Part shown: in pieces, positions 35,311-47,416 of the stretch
How positions within the stretch are numbered: position 1 is the first letter of the stretch
How the letters are laid out: each line of letters opens with the position of its first letter
NCBI RefSeq assembly: GCF_030052815.1
Contig: NC_079498.1
Location: forward strand, 81,640,992-81,704,991
Direction: 5' to 3'
From: Hevea brasiliensis
Lineage: Eukaryota; Streptophyta; Magnoliopsida; Malpighiales; Euphorbiaceae
DNA length: 64,000 nt
The notes under the pieces: generated by a model
Seen by the model: the letters and a program-made list of their open reading frames with translations, nothing else
What the model was told of the DNA's origin: nothing
The model's database searches: none
Program-made: the position numbers and the translations under genes

Positions 35311-36480
35311 ATCCATCTAGTCAACCTATACCCGTTGATGAAACATCTACAGCTGTTCCTCGTAGAACAACCAGGGTATCTCACCCACCAGTGAGATATG
35401 GTTTTCTTCATGAAGAGAACAAGAATTGTCTACTCATGAAGAAGTAGATCATGGGGATGATCCACTTACCTATGAAGAAGCTATATCAAATATAGACTCT
35501 TCAAAATGGATTGATGCTATGAAAACCGAGATTGATTCCATGTATAAGAATCAAGTTTGGGATCTTGTTGACCCACCTGAAGGTATTGTACCTATAGGGA
35601 ACAAATGGGTTTTCAAGAAGAAAATTGGTTCTGATGGAAAGGTAGAGACCTATAAGGCAAGGCTAGTAGCGAAAGGGTTTCGCCAAAGGCAAGGAATAGA
35701 CTATGAGGAGACTTTCTCTTTGTTGCCATGCTTAAATCAATTAGGATTTTATTAGCAATTCTGCATACTATGATTATGAGATTTGGCGATGGATGTCAAA
35801 CAGCCTTTTCTCAATGGATACATTGAAGAAAACATTTTCATGGAACAACCTAGGGTTTTGAATCCCAAGATGGTTCCAAGGTATGCAAGCTAAAGCGATC
35901 CATTTATGGGTTGAAACAAGCTTCGAGGAGTTGGAACATCCGCTTTGATGAAGCCATTAAATCTTTTGGTTTTATCAAAAATGAGGATGAGCCATGTGTA
36001 TATAAGAAGGTTAGTGATGCTATCACTTTCCTTGTCTTATATGTGGATGACATATCGTTGATGGGTAATGATACGGTATGTTGACGACTATAAAGGTATG
36101 GTTGTCAAATACATTCTCCATGAAAGACTTAGGGAGGCAACCTATATTCTTGGGATTCGCATCTATAGAGATAGAGCGAAAAGAATAATTGGTTTATCCC
36201 AAAGTCTATACTTGGAAAAGGTGTTAAAGAGGTTTAACATGCTTGATTCCAAGAGAGGATTGTTACCATGAGACATGGTATCCACCTTTCTAAAGAGATG
36301 TCTCTAAAGACACCGAAGAAAGAGATAAGATGGCCAGATTCCATATGCTTCTATTGGAAGTTTAATGTATGTAATGTTGTGTACTAGGCGGATATCGCAT
36401 ATCTCGTTAGTTTGACTAGCGGTATCAATCCAATCCAGTTTGGAACATCTGGATAGTCACAAGAATATCCTTAAGTACTT
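35311..36480 (+). pseudogene. pol: Copia C reverse transcriptase
   Basis: NKWVFKKKIGSDGKVETYKARLVAKGFRQRQGIDYEETFS is open to 35755. After a frameshift, motif A (MDVKQPF... for MDVKTAFLNG) is near 35795, YGLKQASRSW near 35910 and YVDDISLMGND near 36038-36070. At least six single-base losses break the frame. The region also shows repeated CAG/CTG to CG shortening. It would copy RNA into cDNA; it is not translatable as one protein. Confidence 0.88.
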
Positions 36481-37007
36481 GAGAAGAACTAAGGATTTAT
36501 TCTTGATTTATGGAGGTGGAGACTTGCAATTGGATGGTTATACTGATTCGATTTCCAATCGATATCGATGATAGAAAGTCTACCTGGATATGTGTTCATT
36601 TGTAATGGAGGTGCGATCGGTTGGAAGAGTTCCAAACAGAGCACGACTACGCATTCCACTACAGAGGTCGAGTATATTCTTGCATCGATGTCGCAAAGGA
36701 AGTCGTTTGGATAAAGAAGTTCGTGATGAACTTACAAGAGTTCCTTCCATTGAGTCGCCAGTTCCACTACATCGTGACAATAATGGAGCGATCATACTGA
36801 GCTAAGGAACTAAGGTCTCACCGTAAATCCAAACACATAGAAAGCGCTACCACATTATCGGAGAAATAGTTGGGCGAGGCGATGTAGCCATGCAGAAAAT
36901 AGCATCACTGAAAATCCGGTGATCCATTCACTAAGCCTATGTCACAGACTCGATTAGACCGACATCTTGAGAAGATAGGTCTAAGATATTGTAATGAATG
37001 GCTCTAG
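36481..37007 (+). pseudogene. pol: Copia C RNase H
   Basis: Readable in pieces: LRRTKDLFLIYGGGDLQLDGYTDS, then a heavily damaged middle, HRDNNGAI near 36770-36790 (the segment deleted in B and D), SHRKSKHIERRYHII, and NEWL ending at TAG 37005-37007. The density of small losses here exceeds that of the rest of the element. Confidence 0.85.
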
Positions 37008-37021
37008 TGCTAGTGGGAGAT
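37008..37021 (+). promoter_or_regulatory. Copia C polypurine tract
   Basis: TGCTAGTGGGAGAT lies between the pol stop and the 3' LTR. Confidence 0.88.
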
Positions 37022-39125
37022 TGTTAGTAGTATGCCCTAGAGCATATCATTTAGTATGTATCTTGTACATATTTTTAATAATAAAAGGCATTTCCACTTT
37101 TTCGTTTACATAATATATTTATGTGTAATAGAAAAGGTCCATTGATATTTTGTTAGAAATATTATTCTTAAGTTGTTAAGAATATGAGTGACAATATTTC
37201 TAGCACAAAGTATCATAAATAGGTTCACAATCGAGGATGCTTCATAATAAGGACATGACTTATCCAGAAAGATTGTATTCATGTTTGTTCCCAAGTTATT
37301 TATATGAGATATAAATAAGATGGAATGGTGAGTCTTATGCCATATAACAAACTTGATAGGCACTTATAAATGATAAATAGGCCGAACCAGTGACACTTAT
37401 GACAAACACATGGAGTTTACTCTTGTCAATGTTTTGTCATAAATCATATCAGTGCATATAATCTTTAGACCTGAGATATCACAGTTATCTTGTATATAGG
37501 TAGTTTGAGTTTGATACTGCTTTCATACTTGTACTGTGTATGGGTATATGGGCATCTGTTGGCTCCTACTAGTTATATATGGAGGTAGGTGTTGATCAAG
37601 ATGGAATCTGTTCCTCTAAGTAAATAGAGATAAAATCCTATGCTCATTTAATTGTTCTTGATGTTTCAAGTTCCTGGCCAGGACAGATAGATTTATTCAG
37701 AAAAGAGTTTCTGATGAGAAAATCTTTTAATCAAGAACTGGAATTAAAAGAGAACATAATATTCATAGCAAATGGAGTTTGACATAAACCATGACTCCAG
37801 CTTGAGTTGGGATTTTGTAACAGAGAGATTCTAGTGCATGGTAACATATGATTATAGGTTCATTTAAGGTAAATCTTATTACTAATTGGGTGGCCATGGC
37901 ATGCTATGCTAGGTGTTAACCATGGCCTATGAGGTTCATAAAATGATTTAGAGAAATCATTTATGGTAAGAAAGAGTTCTGATGATATTAAGAGTTTATA
38001 TCATGTCTCATTGCCAATTAGTGATGAGCCTAGTAAGTCACACACATACACAAGTTATCACCTATTTAAATATGATTTAATTAATTAATTAAAGAGTTTA
38101 ATTGATTAATTAAATAGATTTGGTTTGCAATTAAATTGCAAAGTCCCTAGCATGACTTGAAACCAAATCTAGATTATTGGATGTGTAGTATAAATTAAAT
38201 TTATATTTAAAGTGTTTAAATATGAATTTAATTGATGAGAAATTAATTAATAGAGATTAATTAATTAATTTATATTTGATATAAATTAATTAGAAGAAGA
38301 AAATAATTATTTTGGGTTAAGAACTCAAAATTAAGACACGAGGGCATTTTGGTCATTTCATTGTGACACGTGGCACCATGAGATGGTGACACATGGCATA
38401 ACACATAAGCCTGCCAAATGTTTTTTAATCATGTAAGATGATTAAAATCAAGATTAAATATAGGTTTGACACTTGGCACAATGTGATTGGGTCACTTAAA
38501 CCTAGAGCTAATCAAAAGGTGACATGTGGCTAGGGTTTAATGTGTTAACCTAGCTATTTAAGTGTGGTTATGAAAAGAAAACATAACCAGCAGCCTCTCC
38601 TCTCAATTGTCACGCCACTTTGAGCCTCTCCAGCTATTTCTCTTCATCTCTCATCAATTCAAAGAGATTAGCCATCAATCTCTTGAATTAAGAACGCTAG
38701 AAATTGTTTCTAGTGTCCTGTTTACATCTCTAATCTCTTAAAAGGCAGAACTTGAATTTCTAATTAATAGAAAAGGCTTTAGAAGCTGTTCAAGGGCTGC
38801 CATAGGTGTTCTTGGTGTGGACAAGCTAGAGGGACAACATCTGGTGTCCTGAAGACGAATCTCAAAGGCGCAGACACGCTGCAGCACATCAAGAGGTTAG
38901 TGTAATCGTTCTTGATTTAATCTAGGGTTCTAAAATTAATCTGATTAATTTTAAAATCTTAAATGGAAAATACAGATCCAAAAACATATTAAAAGAGTTT
39001 TAATATGTTGTTTATCATTGAAATCAAATAGATAAAAATAAATCTTGCATGGTGCATGTGACCCTAGGTGAAAATTTTTGAATTCAATGATATAATCTTG
39101 TGTTTTTCACGCTTCCGTTCCTTCA
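37022..39125 (+). repeat. Copia C 3' LTR
   Basis: 2104 bp, TGTTAG to CTTCA, followed by the TSD CTAAT (39126-39130). It is nearly identical to 29153-31261. It shows none of the CAG/CTG shortening seen in the coding region. Confidence 0.95.
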
Positions 39126-39130
39126 CTAAT

Positions 39131-40397
39131 CAATTTATATCAATATATAAATTAATTAATTAATCTCTATTAATTAATTTCTCATTAATTAAATTCATAT
39201 TTAAACACTTTAAATATAAATTTAACTTATACTATACATCCAATAACCTAGATTTGGTTTCAAGCCATGCTAGGGACTTTGCAATCTAATTGCAAATCAA
39301 ACCTATTTAATTAATCAATTAAACTCTTTAATTAATTAATTAAATCATATTTAATTTGGTGATTACTTGTGTATGTGTGTGACTTACTAGGCTTACCACT
39401 AATTAGTAATGAGACATGATATCAACTCTTAATATCATCAGAACTCTTTCTTACCATAAATGATTTCTCTAAATCATTTTATGCACCTCATAGACCATAG
39501 TTAACAACTAGCATAGCATGCTATGGCCACCCAATCAGTAATAAGATTTACCTTAAATGAACCTATAATCATATATTACCATGCACTAGAATCTCTCTGT
39601 TACAAAATCCCAATTCGAGCTGGAGTCATGGTTTATGTCAAACCCCATTTGCTATGAATATTATGTTCTCTTTTAATTCCAGTTCTTGACTAAAAAGATT
39701 TTCTCATCAAAAACTCTTTTCTGATTAAATCTATCTGTCCTGGCCAGGAACTTGAAACATCAACAACAATTAAATGAACATAAAATTTTATCCCTTTTTA
39801 CTTAGAGGAACAAATTCCATCTTGATCAATACCTACCTCCATATATAATTAGTAAGAGCCAACACATGCCCATATACCCATACACAGTACAAGTATGAAA
39901 GCAGTATCAAACTTAAACCACCTATATACAAGATAATTGTGCTATCTCAGGTCTAAAGATTATATGCACTAATATGATTTATGACAATACATTGACAAGA
40001 GTAAACTCCATGTGCTTGTCATAAATGTCACTGGTTCGACCTACTTATCAGGTATAAGTGCCTATCATATTTGTTATATGGCATGAGACTCACTATTCCA
40101 TCTTATTTACATCTCATATAAATAACTTGGGAACAAATATAATTACAATCTTTCTGGATAAGTCATGTCCTTATTGTGAAGTATCCTCGATTGTGAACTT
40201 ATTTATGTATTATGTGCTAGAAATACTGTCACTCATATTCTTAACAACTTAAGAATAGAATTTCTAATGAAATATCAATGGACCTTTTCTATTACACATA
40301 ACTATATTATGTAAACGGAAAAGTGAAAATGCCTTTTATTAATAAAACATGTACAAGATACATACTAAATGATATGCTCTAGGGCATACTACTAATA
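39131..40397 (-). repeat. Copia B 5' LTR, 5' segment
   Basis: It continues the LTR broken at 29152 (ATCAATTTATATC follows the duplication). On the minus strand it starts TATTAGTAGTATGCCC at 40397, the usual TGTTAG with the G changed, and is followed by the CACCA duplication. Confidence 0.92.
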
Positions 40398-40402
40398 CAC
40401 CA

Positions 40403-42185
40403 ATGGGCAGCCCCCAATTTGCTTCTCAAGCCTTTGCCAACCAATTATAAATTGGGTTTTTGCCTTTAGAGAGGTAATATGTATGTATAGGAGGCTAGAA
40501 AGAATTTATAGCAATTTTAATTCAAAGGATTTTGGCAATTCTCTTTGAATTGATGAGACAAGATAAAGAGGAGAGGGAGAGAGGTGTGCCGCCACCTTTA
40601 GGAAGAGAATAAGAGTGTTATGTTTCTTCTTTTCTTTTCCCTTTTATATAATTAGGTCATTAAGTCACTTAAACCCTATGCCACATGTCACCACCTCATT
40701 ACATCTTATTTTTAATTGACTCAATCACACTAAGCTAAGTGTCAAAGCTAGACTTAATCTTGAGTTTGATCATCTTACATGATAGAAAGACAAATGGCAA
40801 GCTTATATGATGCCATTTGTCACCATCTCATGGTGCCACATGTCACCATGTGAAATGACCAAATTACCCTTATGTTGTAATTTTGAGTTCTCAACCCAAA
40901 ATCATTATTTCTCCTCTTCAAATCAATTTATATCAAATATAAATTAATTAATTAATCTCTATTAATTAATTTCTCATAATTAAATTCATATTTAAACACT
41001 TTAAATATAAATTTAACTTATGCTATACATCCAATAACCCAGATTTGGTTTCAAGTCATGATAGGGACTTTGTAATCTTATTGCAAACCAAACCTATTTA
41101 ATTAATCAATTAAACTCTTTAATGAATTAATTAAATCTCTTTTTACTTGGTGATTATCTTGTGTATTTGTGTGACTCACTAGGCTCATCACTAATTGGCA
41201 ATGAGATATGATATTAACTCTTAATATCATTAGAACTCTTTCTTACCATAAATGATTTCTCTAAATCATTTTAGACATCTCATGGACCATGGTTAACACC
41301 TAGCATAACGTGCCATGGCCACCCAATCAGTAACAAGGAATACCTTAAATGAACCTTTAATCATATGTTACCATGTACTAGAATCTCTCTGTTACAAAAT
41401 CCCAATTTGAGCTGAAGTCATGGTTTATGTCAAACCCCATTTGCCATGAATATTATGTTCTCTTTTAATTCCAGTTCTTGATTAATTAGATTTTCTTGTT
41501 AAAAACTCTTTTATGACTAAATCTGTTTGTCCTGGCTAGGAACTTGAAACATCAAGAACAATTTAATGAACATAGGATTTTATCCCTATTTACTTAGGGT
41601 AACAGATTCCATCTTGATCAACACCTATCTCTATATATAACTAGTAGGAGTCAACACATGCCCATATGCCCATACACAGTACAAGTATGAAATCAGTATC
41701 AAACTCAAACCACCTATATACAAGATAACCATGTTATCTCAGGTCTAAAGATTATATGCACTGATATGATATATGACAAAGCATTGATAAGAGTAAACTC
41801 CATGTGCTTGTCATAAGCGTCACTAGTTCGGCCTACTTATTATGTATAAGTGCCTATCATGTTTGTTATATGGCATGAGACTCACCATTCCATCTTATTT
41901 ATATCTCATATAAATACCTTGAGAACAAACATGATTACAATCTTTCTGGATAAGTTATGTCCTGTGTGAAGTATCCTCGATTGTAAATCAATTTATGATA
42001 CTTTGTGCTAGAAATACTGTCACTCATATTCTTAACAACTTAAGAATAGAATTTAACAAAATATCAATAGACCTTTTCTATTACACATAAATATATTATA
42101 TAATGAAAAAATGAAATTGCCTTTTATTAATAAAATATGTACAAGATACATACTAAATGATATGCTCTAGGGCATACTACTAACA
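40403..42185 (-). repeat. Copia A 5' LTR, 5' segment
   Basis: It resumes the LTR broken at 20875 (CAATGGGCAGCCCCC continues GATCACCA). On the minus strand it starts TGTTAGTAGTATGCCC at 42185. The two pieces together make about 2111 bp, the same length as other family LTRs. ATTTC at 42186-42190 would be its TSD, with the partner outside the window. A TATA-like TTATATAA (minus) is near 40645. Confidence 0.9.
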
Positions 42186-43037
42186 ATTTCTTCTTGAAAT
42201 ATTTCCAATCTTTTAGCATTGACAGCATGTAAGCACAAGATTTCTTGCATCTTAAAATAAGGTTAGCCAATAAAAATATGACTGCATTATCTTAGTAGTT
42301 GTTTTTGAAGTGTTAAAGTGTCCTCCATGAGGTGAGGAATGCAATGTTGCAAAATTCTTTCAACTTCTTCCCTTGGGATGCAACTTCTAATGAGTACATC
42401 ATTGCATCTCTTGTATAGAAGTGATTCCTCCAGGTGTAGTTCCTTACATTAAATAGAAACTTTTTCTACTGTTGATAGGATATATCTAGTGGTAGAACCC
42501 CACATACAAGGTAGTTGATTATGCCTGCATACCATGGAGGTTGAGTTATTAACATGAGATGTTCATTTAGGAAGGAGTCATCAATTGGCTTTATCAAGTG
42601 GATCTCCCCTTTCTTTGTTGTAGCCTTAAGAGATGGTCAGCTATGATATTCTCGGTCCAATTTTTGTCTTTAATTTCTAAGTCAAATTCTTACAGGAGAA
42701 GTATCTAGCATGTTAGTCTTAGTTTTGCTTCTTTCTTATTCAAAAGGTACCGGAGAGCTGCATGGTCTGTGTACACTATGACTTTTGATCCCAGTAAGTA
42801 GGATTTAAACTTTTCAATTGCAAACACAACAATTAGAAATTCCTTTTTTGTGGTGGCATAGTTGACTTATGCATCATTGAGCGCTTTGCTAGCATAGTAG
42901 ATAGCATGGAATTTTTAGTCTTTTCTTTGTCTAAGTACAGCTGCTACTGTGTAATCGCTTGCTTCACACATTCTTTCAAATGGGAGGTTCCAAAATGGAG
43001 GTTGCATGATAGGCAATGAGATCAATGCTTCCTTAAT
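42186..43037 (-). pseudogene. pol: E0 piece 1: Athila-like RNase H and integrase zinc region
   Basis: On the minus strand: [51 protein letters not shown], then EFDLEIKDKNWTENIIADHLS (RNase H), a spacer, and LLYKRCNDVLIRSCIPREEVERILQHC, which resembles the integrase zinc domain of Athila-type gypsies. There are several stops. The sequence joins in phase to 47295-47416 when the palindromic LTR and one TTAAT are removed. This is the oldest layer here. Confidence 0.85.
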
Positions 43038-44482
43038 TATATCACCTGAACCTCTGAGTTATGAATAGTACCATTTTTGGTCCATGACTAGTACTATTTA
43101 AAGACCCATTCTCAAAACTCAATTCCTTGCTTTTCCTCTATGGGTTTTGCATCTAATTGGTAGAGAGCATCAAATTAATATTTGATTTGGAGATTAAAAG
43201 CAAGGAGAAACAAGAGATTAGAAGAAAATTGAAGATTTGAGAAGTTGGAAGGAAGTCATCAAGAGGTAAGTTCTTTAATGCTCATTTTGTTATACAAACC
43301 TTAAATTAAGTTAGATTATCATGAAATTTCATAAGAAAATGAAAGGAAACATGCATGGAATCTAAACTAGGGTTTTGGCCAAATTAGAGAAAAATTAGGG
43401 TTTGATATATTTCAATGAAAATGATGATGAAATCAAGCTTAGTTGAAGTGGTATGCATGATTAGAGCAAAGAAATTGCATGAAATGTGTATAAATTTAAT
43501 TATGGGAGATTAGGGTTCATGGGAAATTTGGGTTTTGGTGCTAGGGAGTGAAATTGGTGTGTGTAGTGTTAAATTATTATCATTTGAGATTTATTTAGTT
43601 TGAATTGACATTGGGTTGATGAATGGAAGTAATGAAATAGTAGGATTAGGGAAAATTGCAAACTTTGGTGTTTGAAAATTGTGGGGTTTGTGCTAGGAAG
43701 TGCCATTGATGTGTCAATGCTAAATTGCAGTCATTTTGGGTGAATTAAATGTGAATTGAGGTTGGTTAGAGGGAATAATTGAAGAAATGAAAATTTTAAA
43801 CCTAGGGCAGAATTTGCACACCGAGTTCAGTGTGTTTGACAGCCATAAATTGAGCTACACAACTCCAATTGGTGTCAAACTAATTGAAAATGAAACTTAA
43901 GACATAGGGCTAGAATTTTCATAAAGAGACCCACCCCAGAAACTACCTAAAAATTGCCTAAACCTTGGCTTGAACTTAGAGACACAATTCTGGAACCTGT
44001 AGAATTTGACCATATAAATAGTAAACTTTGCATGGTTATAACTCTCTCTAGAAAACTCCGATTTAGGTGATTCTTGAACCGATGGAAACCTAAGACATAG
44101 TAGAACATTTCATATGAAGGACTTGAGGCCAAATTATGGACTTAACCAAATCAAATTACTGAGCAAAGTTAAATCACTGAATCTGTAGAATTGCAGATTT
44201 GCTATATAAACAGTAAATTTGCATGGCCATAACTCTCTCTAGAAAACTCCAATTTAGGCGATTCTTGAACCGATGAAAACCTAAGATATAGTAGAACATT
44301 TCATATGAAGAACATTAGACCAAATTATGGACTTAACTTGACCAAATTTCTGAACGAAATTGGATCAATAAATCTACCAGAACTAAATCTGCAGCATGAA
44401 TAGTGACATAAACAGTAATCATATTTTGGGCATAACTTGAGCTACATAGCTCCGAATTAGGCGATTCAAAAAGGAAAATAAA
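43038..44482 (+). repeat. Left arm of palindromic LTR
   Basis: The 5' half of an LTR in plus orientation, with three to four CATAACT modules (43845-43925, 44034-44120, 44225-44310, 44430-44480). It ends in ...GGAAAATAAAG, where similarity to the other arm stops. It includes about 23 more bases than the right arm, near 43375-43400. Confidence 0.88.
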
Positions 44483-45867
44483 GGATTTACCGAACTCCAC
44501 CTACCGATAATCCATTAGTTATGCTACAAAGGATTTTAAAACAAATCATAGCTTTTTATCTTATCAATTCTTTTACGGAAAACTGCATGAGAATAGTTAA
44601 AATTACATGTAAACATTCATTGGAAATAATGATAGACTAAATATTGCAAAAGTTACATTTTCACAAGTCTCAAAGTAAAATACAAAATAGTTACAAACTT
44701 AAAATGTGATAGCAATGCAATGCTTTTAAATACAAACTGCTTAATGTCCGTACATCCATACATATAGGTACAAAATACATCAAAAGGAAATTACAGGGAT
44801 ATACCAATAATATATACCCACAAACAATACTAAAATACTGCTTCCAAGTCTCTCACTCGGTAGCCTTCTCCTTTCCCTTACTTGCGACAGCATAAAGAAG
44901 CTATCGCTGAGTATATCACTCAGTAGTGCACAACTAATAACTTTAGAACTTAAGGTAAAACACAATTTGTCAAAGCATAATAAATCACATTTTTCTTAAG
45001 CATGAAAACTTCGTAATAGTTCTAAGTCCATAAGAGCCATTTATTAGAATAACATTGCAAATGAGAAATCACACTTCATAAATCACAATTCACAAAGCAT
45101 TAGTGTTGCCAATATCAACACACAGTTTAGGCCATGACACAAAATTTCACAATCAGTGCCATGTTGTACACCACGACAAAGCAATCTCAACCTCACTAAC
45201 CGTTATTAATGAGGGAAGGGCTAGCTAGCTAATGAGTACTCATGTAGTCTTACCCCACTAACCGTTATTAATGGGAGACATAATCAATATCAATTATCAA
45301 CTCCAAGTAGCCGTTACTACTAGGAAGTTCAAAAGGGACTGTCATGCTAACTGTGGTTTCAAAACAGTTTTCAAAAAATTTTCACTCAACAATCACCTTT
45401 ATAAACCAATAAACACATTTAAATTCATCATAATATCCATATAAAGGTGGCAACACCCAAATTTCTTAAATGCAAGAGAAAAACCATATTTCAGTCAAAG
45501 TAAACTTGTTCAAAGCAAACTCATTCAATTTAACACATTCCAAGATATTTACAAGTTTAAAAATGAAGAAAATGTTAGTTGTGCACAAACCTTCAATAAT
45601 TCTCCTTCCTTGTTACCTACTTCTCCTTGTCCGTTCCAACTTCTTTTTCTACTGAAAATACACAAATAAAATACCTCAATACCATCTCAATTACTGCCAA
45701 AAACTCATTACATGCATGTCTAATGCATCCCAAGTTAGCTTTACAAATTTTAGAAAATTTTGGTTTTGGACAACTTGGTGCCCCAATTTTTGAACCCAAT
45801 TTTTACCTAGTTTTGATCATAATTTGGTGAGGTGTTCTTCATGAAAATTGTTCATCTAGGTCTTAAC
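44483..45867 (-). repeat. Centre of palindromic LTR (LTR 3' portion)
   Basis: Read on the minus strand it resembles the 3' part of the Tekay LTR: a GAATTGAA/TACTCAT-type stretch, then GTGCACTACTGAGT... hairpin, CGATAGCTT, and near the junction AATGGATTATCGGTAGGTGG, close to AATGGGTTATCAGTAGACGG at 6749-6770. This shows it is one continuous LTR with the right arm and that it is truncated close to its 3' terminus. Confidence 0.8.
44907..44923 (-). other. LTR hairpin (palindromic element)
   Basis: CTGAGT (44907-44912), 5-base loop, ACTCAG (44918-44923), followed on the minus strand by CGATAGCTTC. It matches the Tekay hairpin position (CTGAGACA/TGTCTCAG), with different inner base pairs. Confidence 0.6.
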
Positions 45868-47289
45868 TTTATTTTCTTTTTTGAATCGTCTAATTCGGAG
45901 CTATGTAGCTCAAGTTATGCCTAAAATATGATTATTGTTCATGTCACTGTTCATGTTGCAGATTTAGTTCTGGCAGATTTATCGATCCAATTTGTTCAGC
46001 AATTTGGTCAAGTTAAGTCCATAATTTAGTCTAATGTTCTTCATATGAAATGTTATACTATGTCTTAGGTTTCCATCGGTTCAAGAATCTCCTAAATCGG
46101 AGTTTTCAAGAGAGAGTTATGGCCATGCAAAATTTACTGTTTATATGGTAAATCTGTAATTCTACAGATTCAGTGATTCAAATTTTCTCAGCAATTTGAT
46201 TGGGTTAAGTCCATAATTTGGCCTCAAGTTCTTCATATGAAATGTTCTACTATGTCTTAGGTTTCCATCGGTTCAAGAATTGTCTAAATCGGAGTTTTCT
46301 AGAGAGAGTTATGACCATGCAAATTTTACTGTTTATATGGTCAAATTCTGCAGGTTCTAGAATTGTGTCTCTAAGTTCAAGCTAAGGTTTAGGCAATTTC
46401 TAGGAAGTTTCTAGGGTGGGTCTCTTCATGAAAATTCTATCCCTATGTCTTAAGTTTCATTTCCAATTGGTTTCACACCAATTGGAGTTGTGTAGCTCAA
46501 TTTATGGGCTGTCAAACACACTGAACTCAGTGTGCAAATTCTGCGCTAGGTTTAAAATTTTCATTTCTTTAATTATTCCCTCTAACCAACCTCAATTCAC
46601 ATTTAATTCACCCAAAATGACTATAATTTAGCATTGACACATCAATGGCACTTCCTAGCACAAACCACACAATTTTCAAACACCAAAGTTTGCAATTTTC
46701 CCTAATCCTACCATTTCATTACTTCCATTCATCAACCCAATGTCAATTCAAACTAAATAAACCTCAAATGATAATAATTTAACACTACACACACCAATTT
46801 CACTCTCTAGCACCAAAACCCAATTTTCCCATGAACCCTAATCTCCCATAATTAAATTTATACACATTTCATGCAATTTCTTTGCTCTAATCATGCATAC
46901 TACTTCAACTAAGCTTGATTTCATCATCATTTTCATTGAAATATATCAAACCCCTAGTTTAGGTTCCATGCATGTTTCCTTTCATTTTCTTATGAAATTT
47001 CATCATAATCTAACTTAATTTAAGGTTTGTATAACAAAATGAGCATTAAAGAACTTACCTCTTAATGACTTCCTTCCAACTCCCCAAATCTTCAATTGTC
47101 TTCTAATCTCTTGTTTCCCCTTGCTTTTAATCTCTAAATCAAATATTAATTTGATGCTCTCTACCAATTAGATGCAAAACCCATAGAGGAAAAGCAAGGA
47201 ATTGAGTTTTGAGAATGAGTGTCTTTAAATAGTACTAGTCATGCACCAAAAATGATACTATTCATAACTCGGAGGTTCGGGGTGTTACA
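45868..47289 (-). repeat. Right arm of palindromic LTR
   Basis: The 5' half of the LTR in minus orientation from TGTAACACCCC at 47289. Pairs with 43038-44482. It keeps the intact LTR terminus, while the left end is mutated. Confidence 0.88.
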
Positions 47290-47294
47290 TTAAT

Positions 47295-47416
47295 CCTACA
47301 AAAAGAAATAAGGCAATATTCATCAAAATTGAAGGTTATATCTTGGTTTAACAAATGTATTAAAGGCTTAGTTATTTTAGAGAAGTCCTTAATGAATCTA
47401 CGATAAAAGCCTGCAT
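47295..47416 (-). pseudogene. pol: E0 piece 2: RT-RNase H connection
   Basis: On the minus strand: FYRRFIKDFSKITKPLIHLLNQDITFNFDEYCL. Upstream it continues in piece 3 (SFLGHA at about 57050-57070) once copia D and one TGCAT are removed, downstream in piece 1. The forward element has the matching segment at 62755-62880. Confidence 0.85.

Larger units (their letters stand above)
29153..39125 (+). mobile_element. Copia C: full-length Ty1-copia, plus strand
   Basis: It is 9973 bp, inserted in the copia B 5' LTR with TSD CTAAT. LTRs are 29153-31261 (2109 bp) and 37022-39125 (2104 bp), both TGTTAG...CCTTCA. Counting by eye, about 14 differences separate the first 620 bp of the two LTRs, so it is comparatively young. 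Order: primer site, leader, gag, protease, integrase, RT, RNase H, purine tract. Despite young LTRs the coding part has many one-base losses, often CAG or CTG reduced to CG relative to copias B and D. It retains the RNase H segment that B and D lack. Confidence 0.95.
20876..40397 (-). mobile_element. Copia B: full-length Ty1-copia, minus strand, split by copia C
   Basis: TSD CACCA at 20871-20875 and 40398-40402. Excluding copia C and its duplication it is 9544 bp: 3' LTR (20876-22990), purine tract, pol, gag, long leader, primer site and 5' LTR (28311-29152 plus 39131-40397, 2109 bp). Integrase precedes reverse transcriptase, as in Ty1-copia. Long LTRs and the protein words suggest a Tork/Angela-type lineage, tentatively. 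It has deletions in protease, RT motif A and RNase H, so it could move only with proteins supplied by another copy. Confidence 0.93.
43038..47289. mobile_element. Palindromic LTR insertion, head-to-head LTR ends
   Basis: 4252 bp bounded by TTAAT at 43033-43037 and 47290-47294, exactly interrupting the E0 pol reading. The right end is the complement of TGTAACACCCCGAACC, an LTR 5' end. The left end (TATATCACCTGAACC) is the same LTR 5' end, degraded. Left arm 43038-44482 and right arm 45868-47289 are inverted copies of about 1.43 kb, over 90 percent alike by eye. The centre, 44483-45867, is the rest of a minus-strand LTR that stops about 50-60 bp short of its expected 3' end. No coding sequence was found. 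Confidence 0.88.

Noticed and set aside
43038..47289. Two separate solo LTR insertions in opposite orientation
   Set aside because: There is only one duplication pair (outer), the internal junction has none, and neither LTR is complete.
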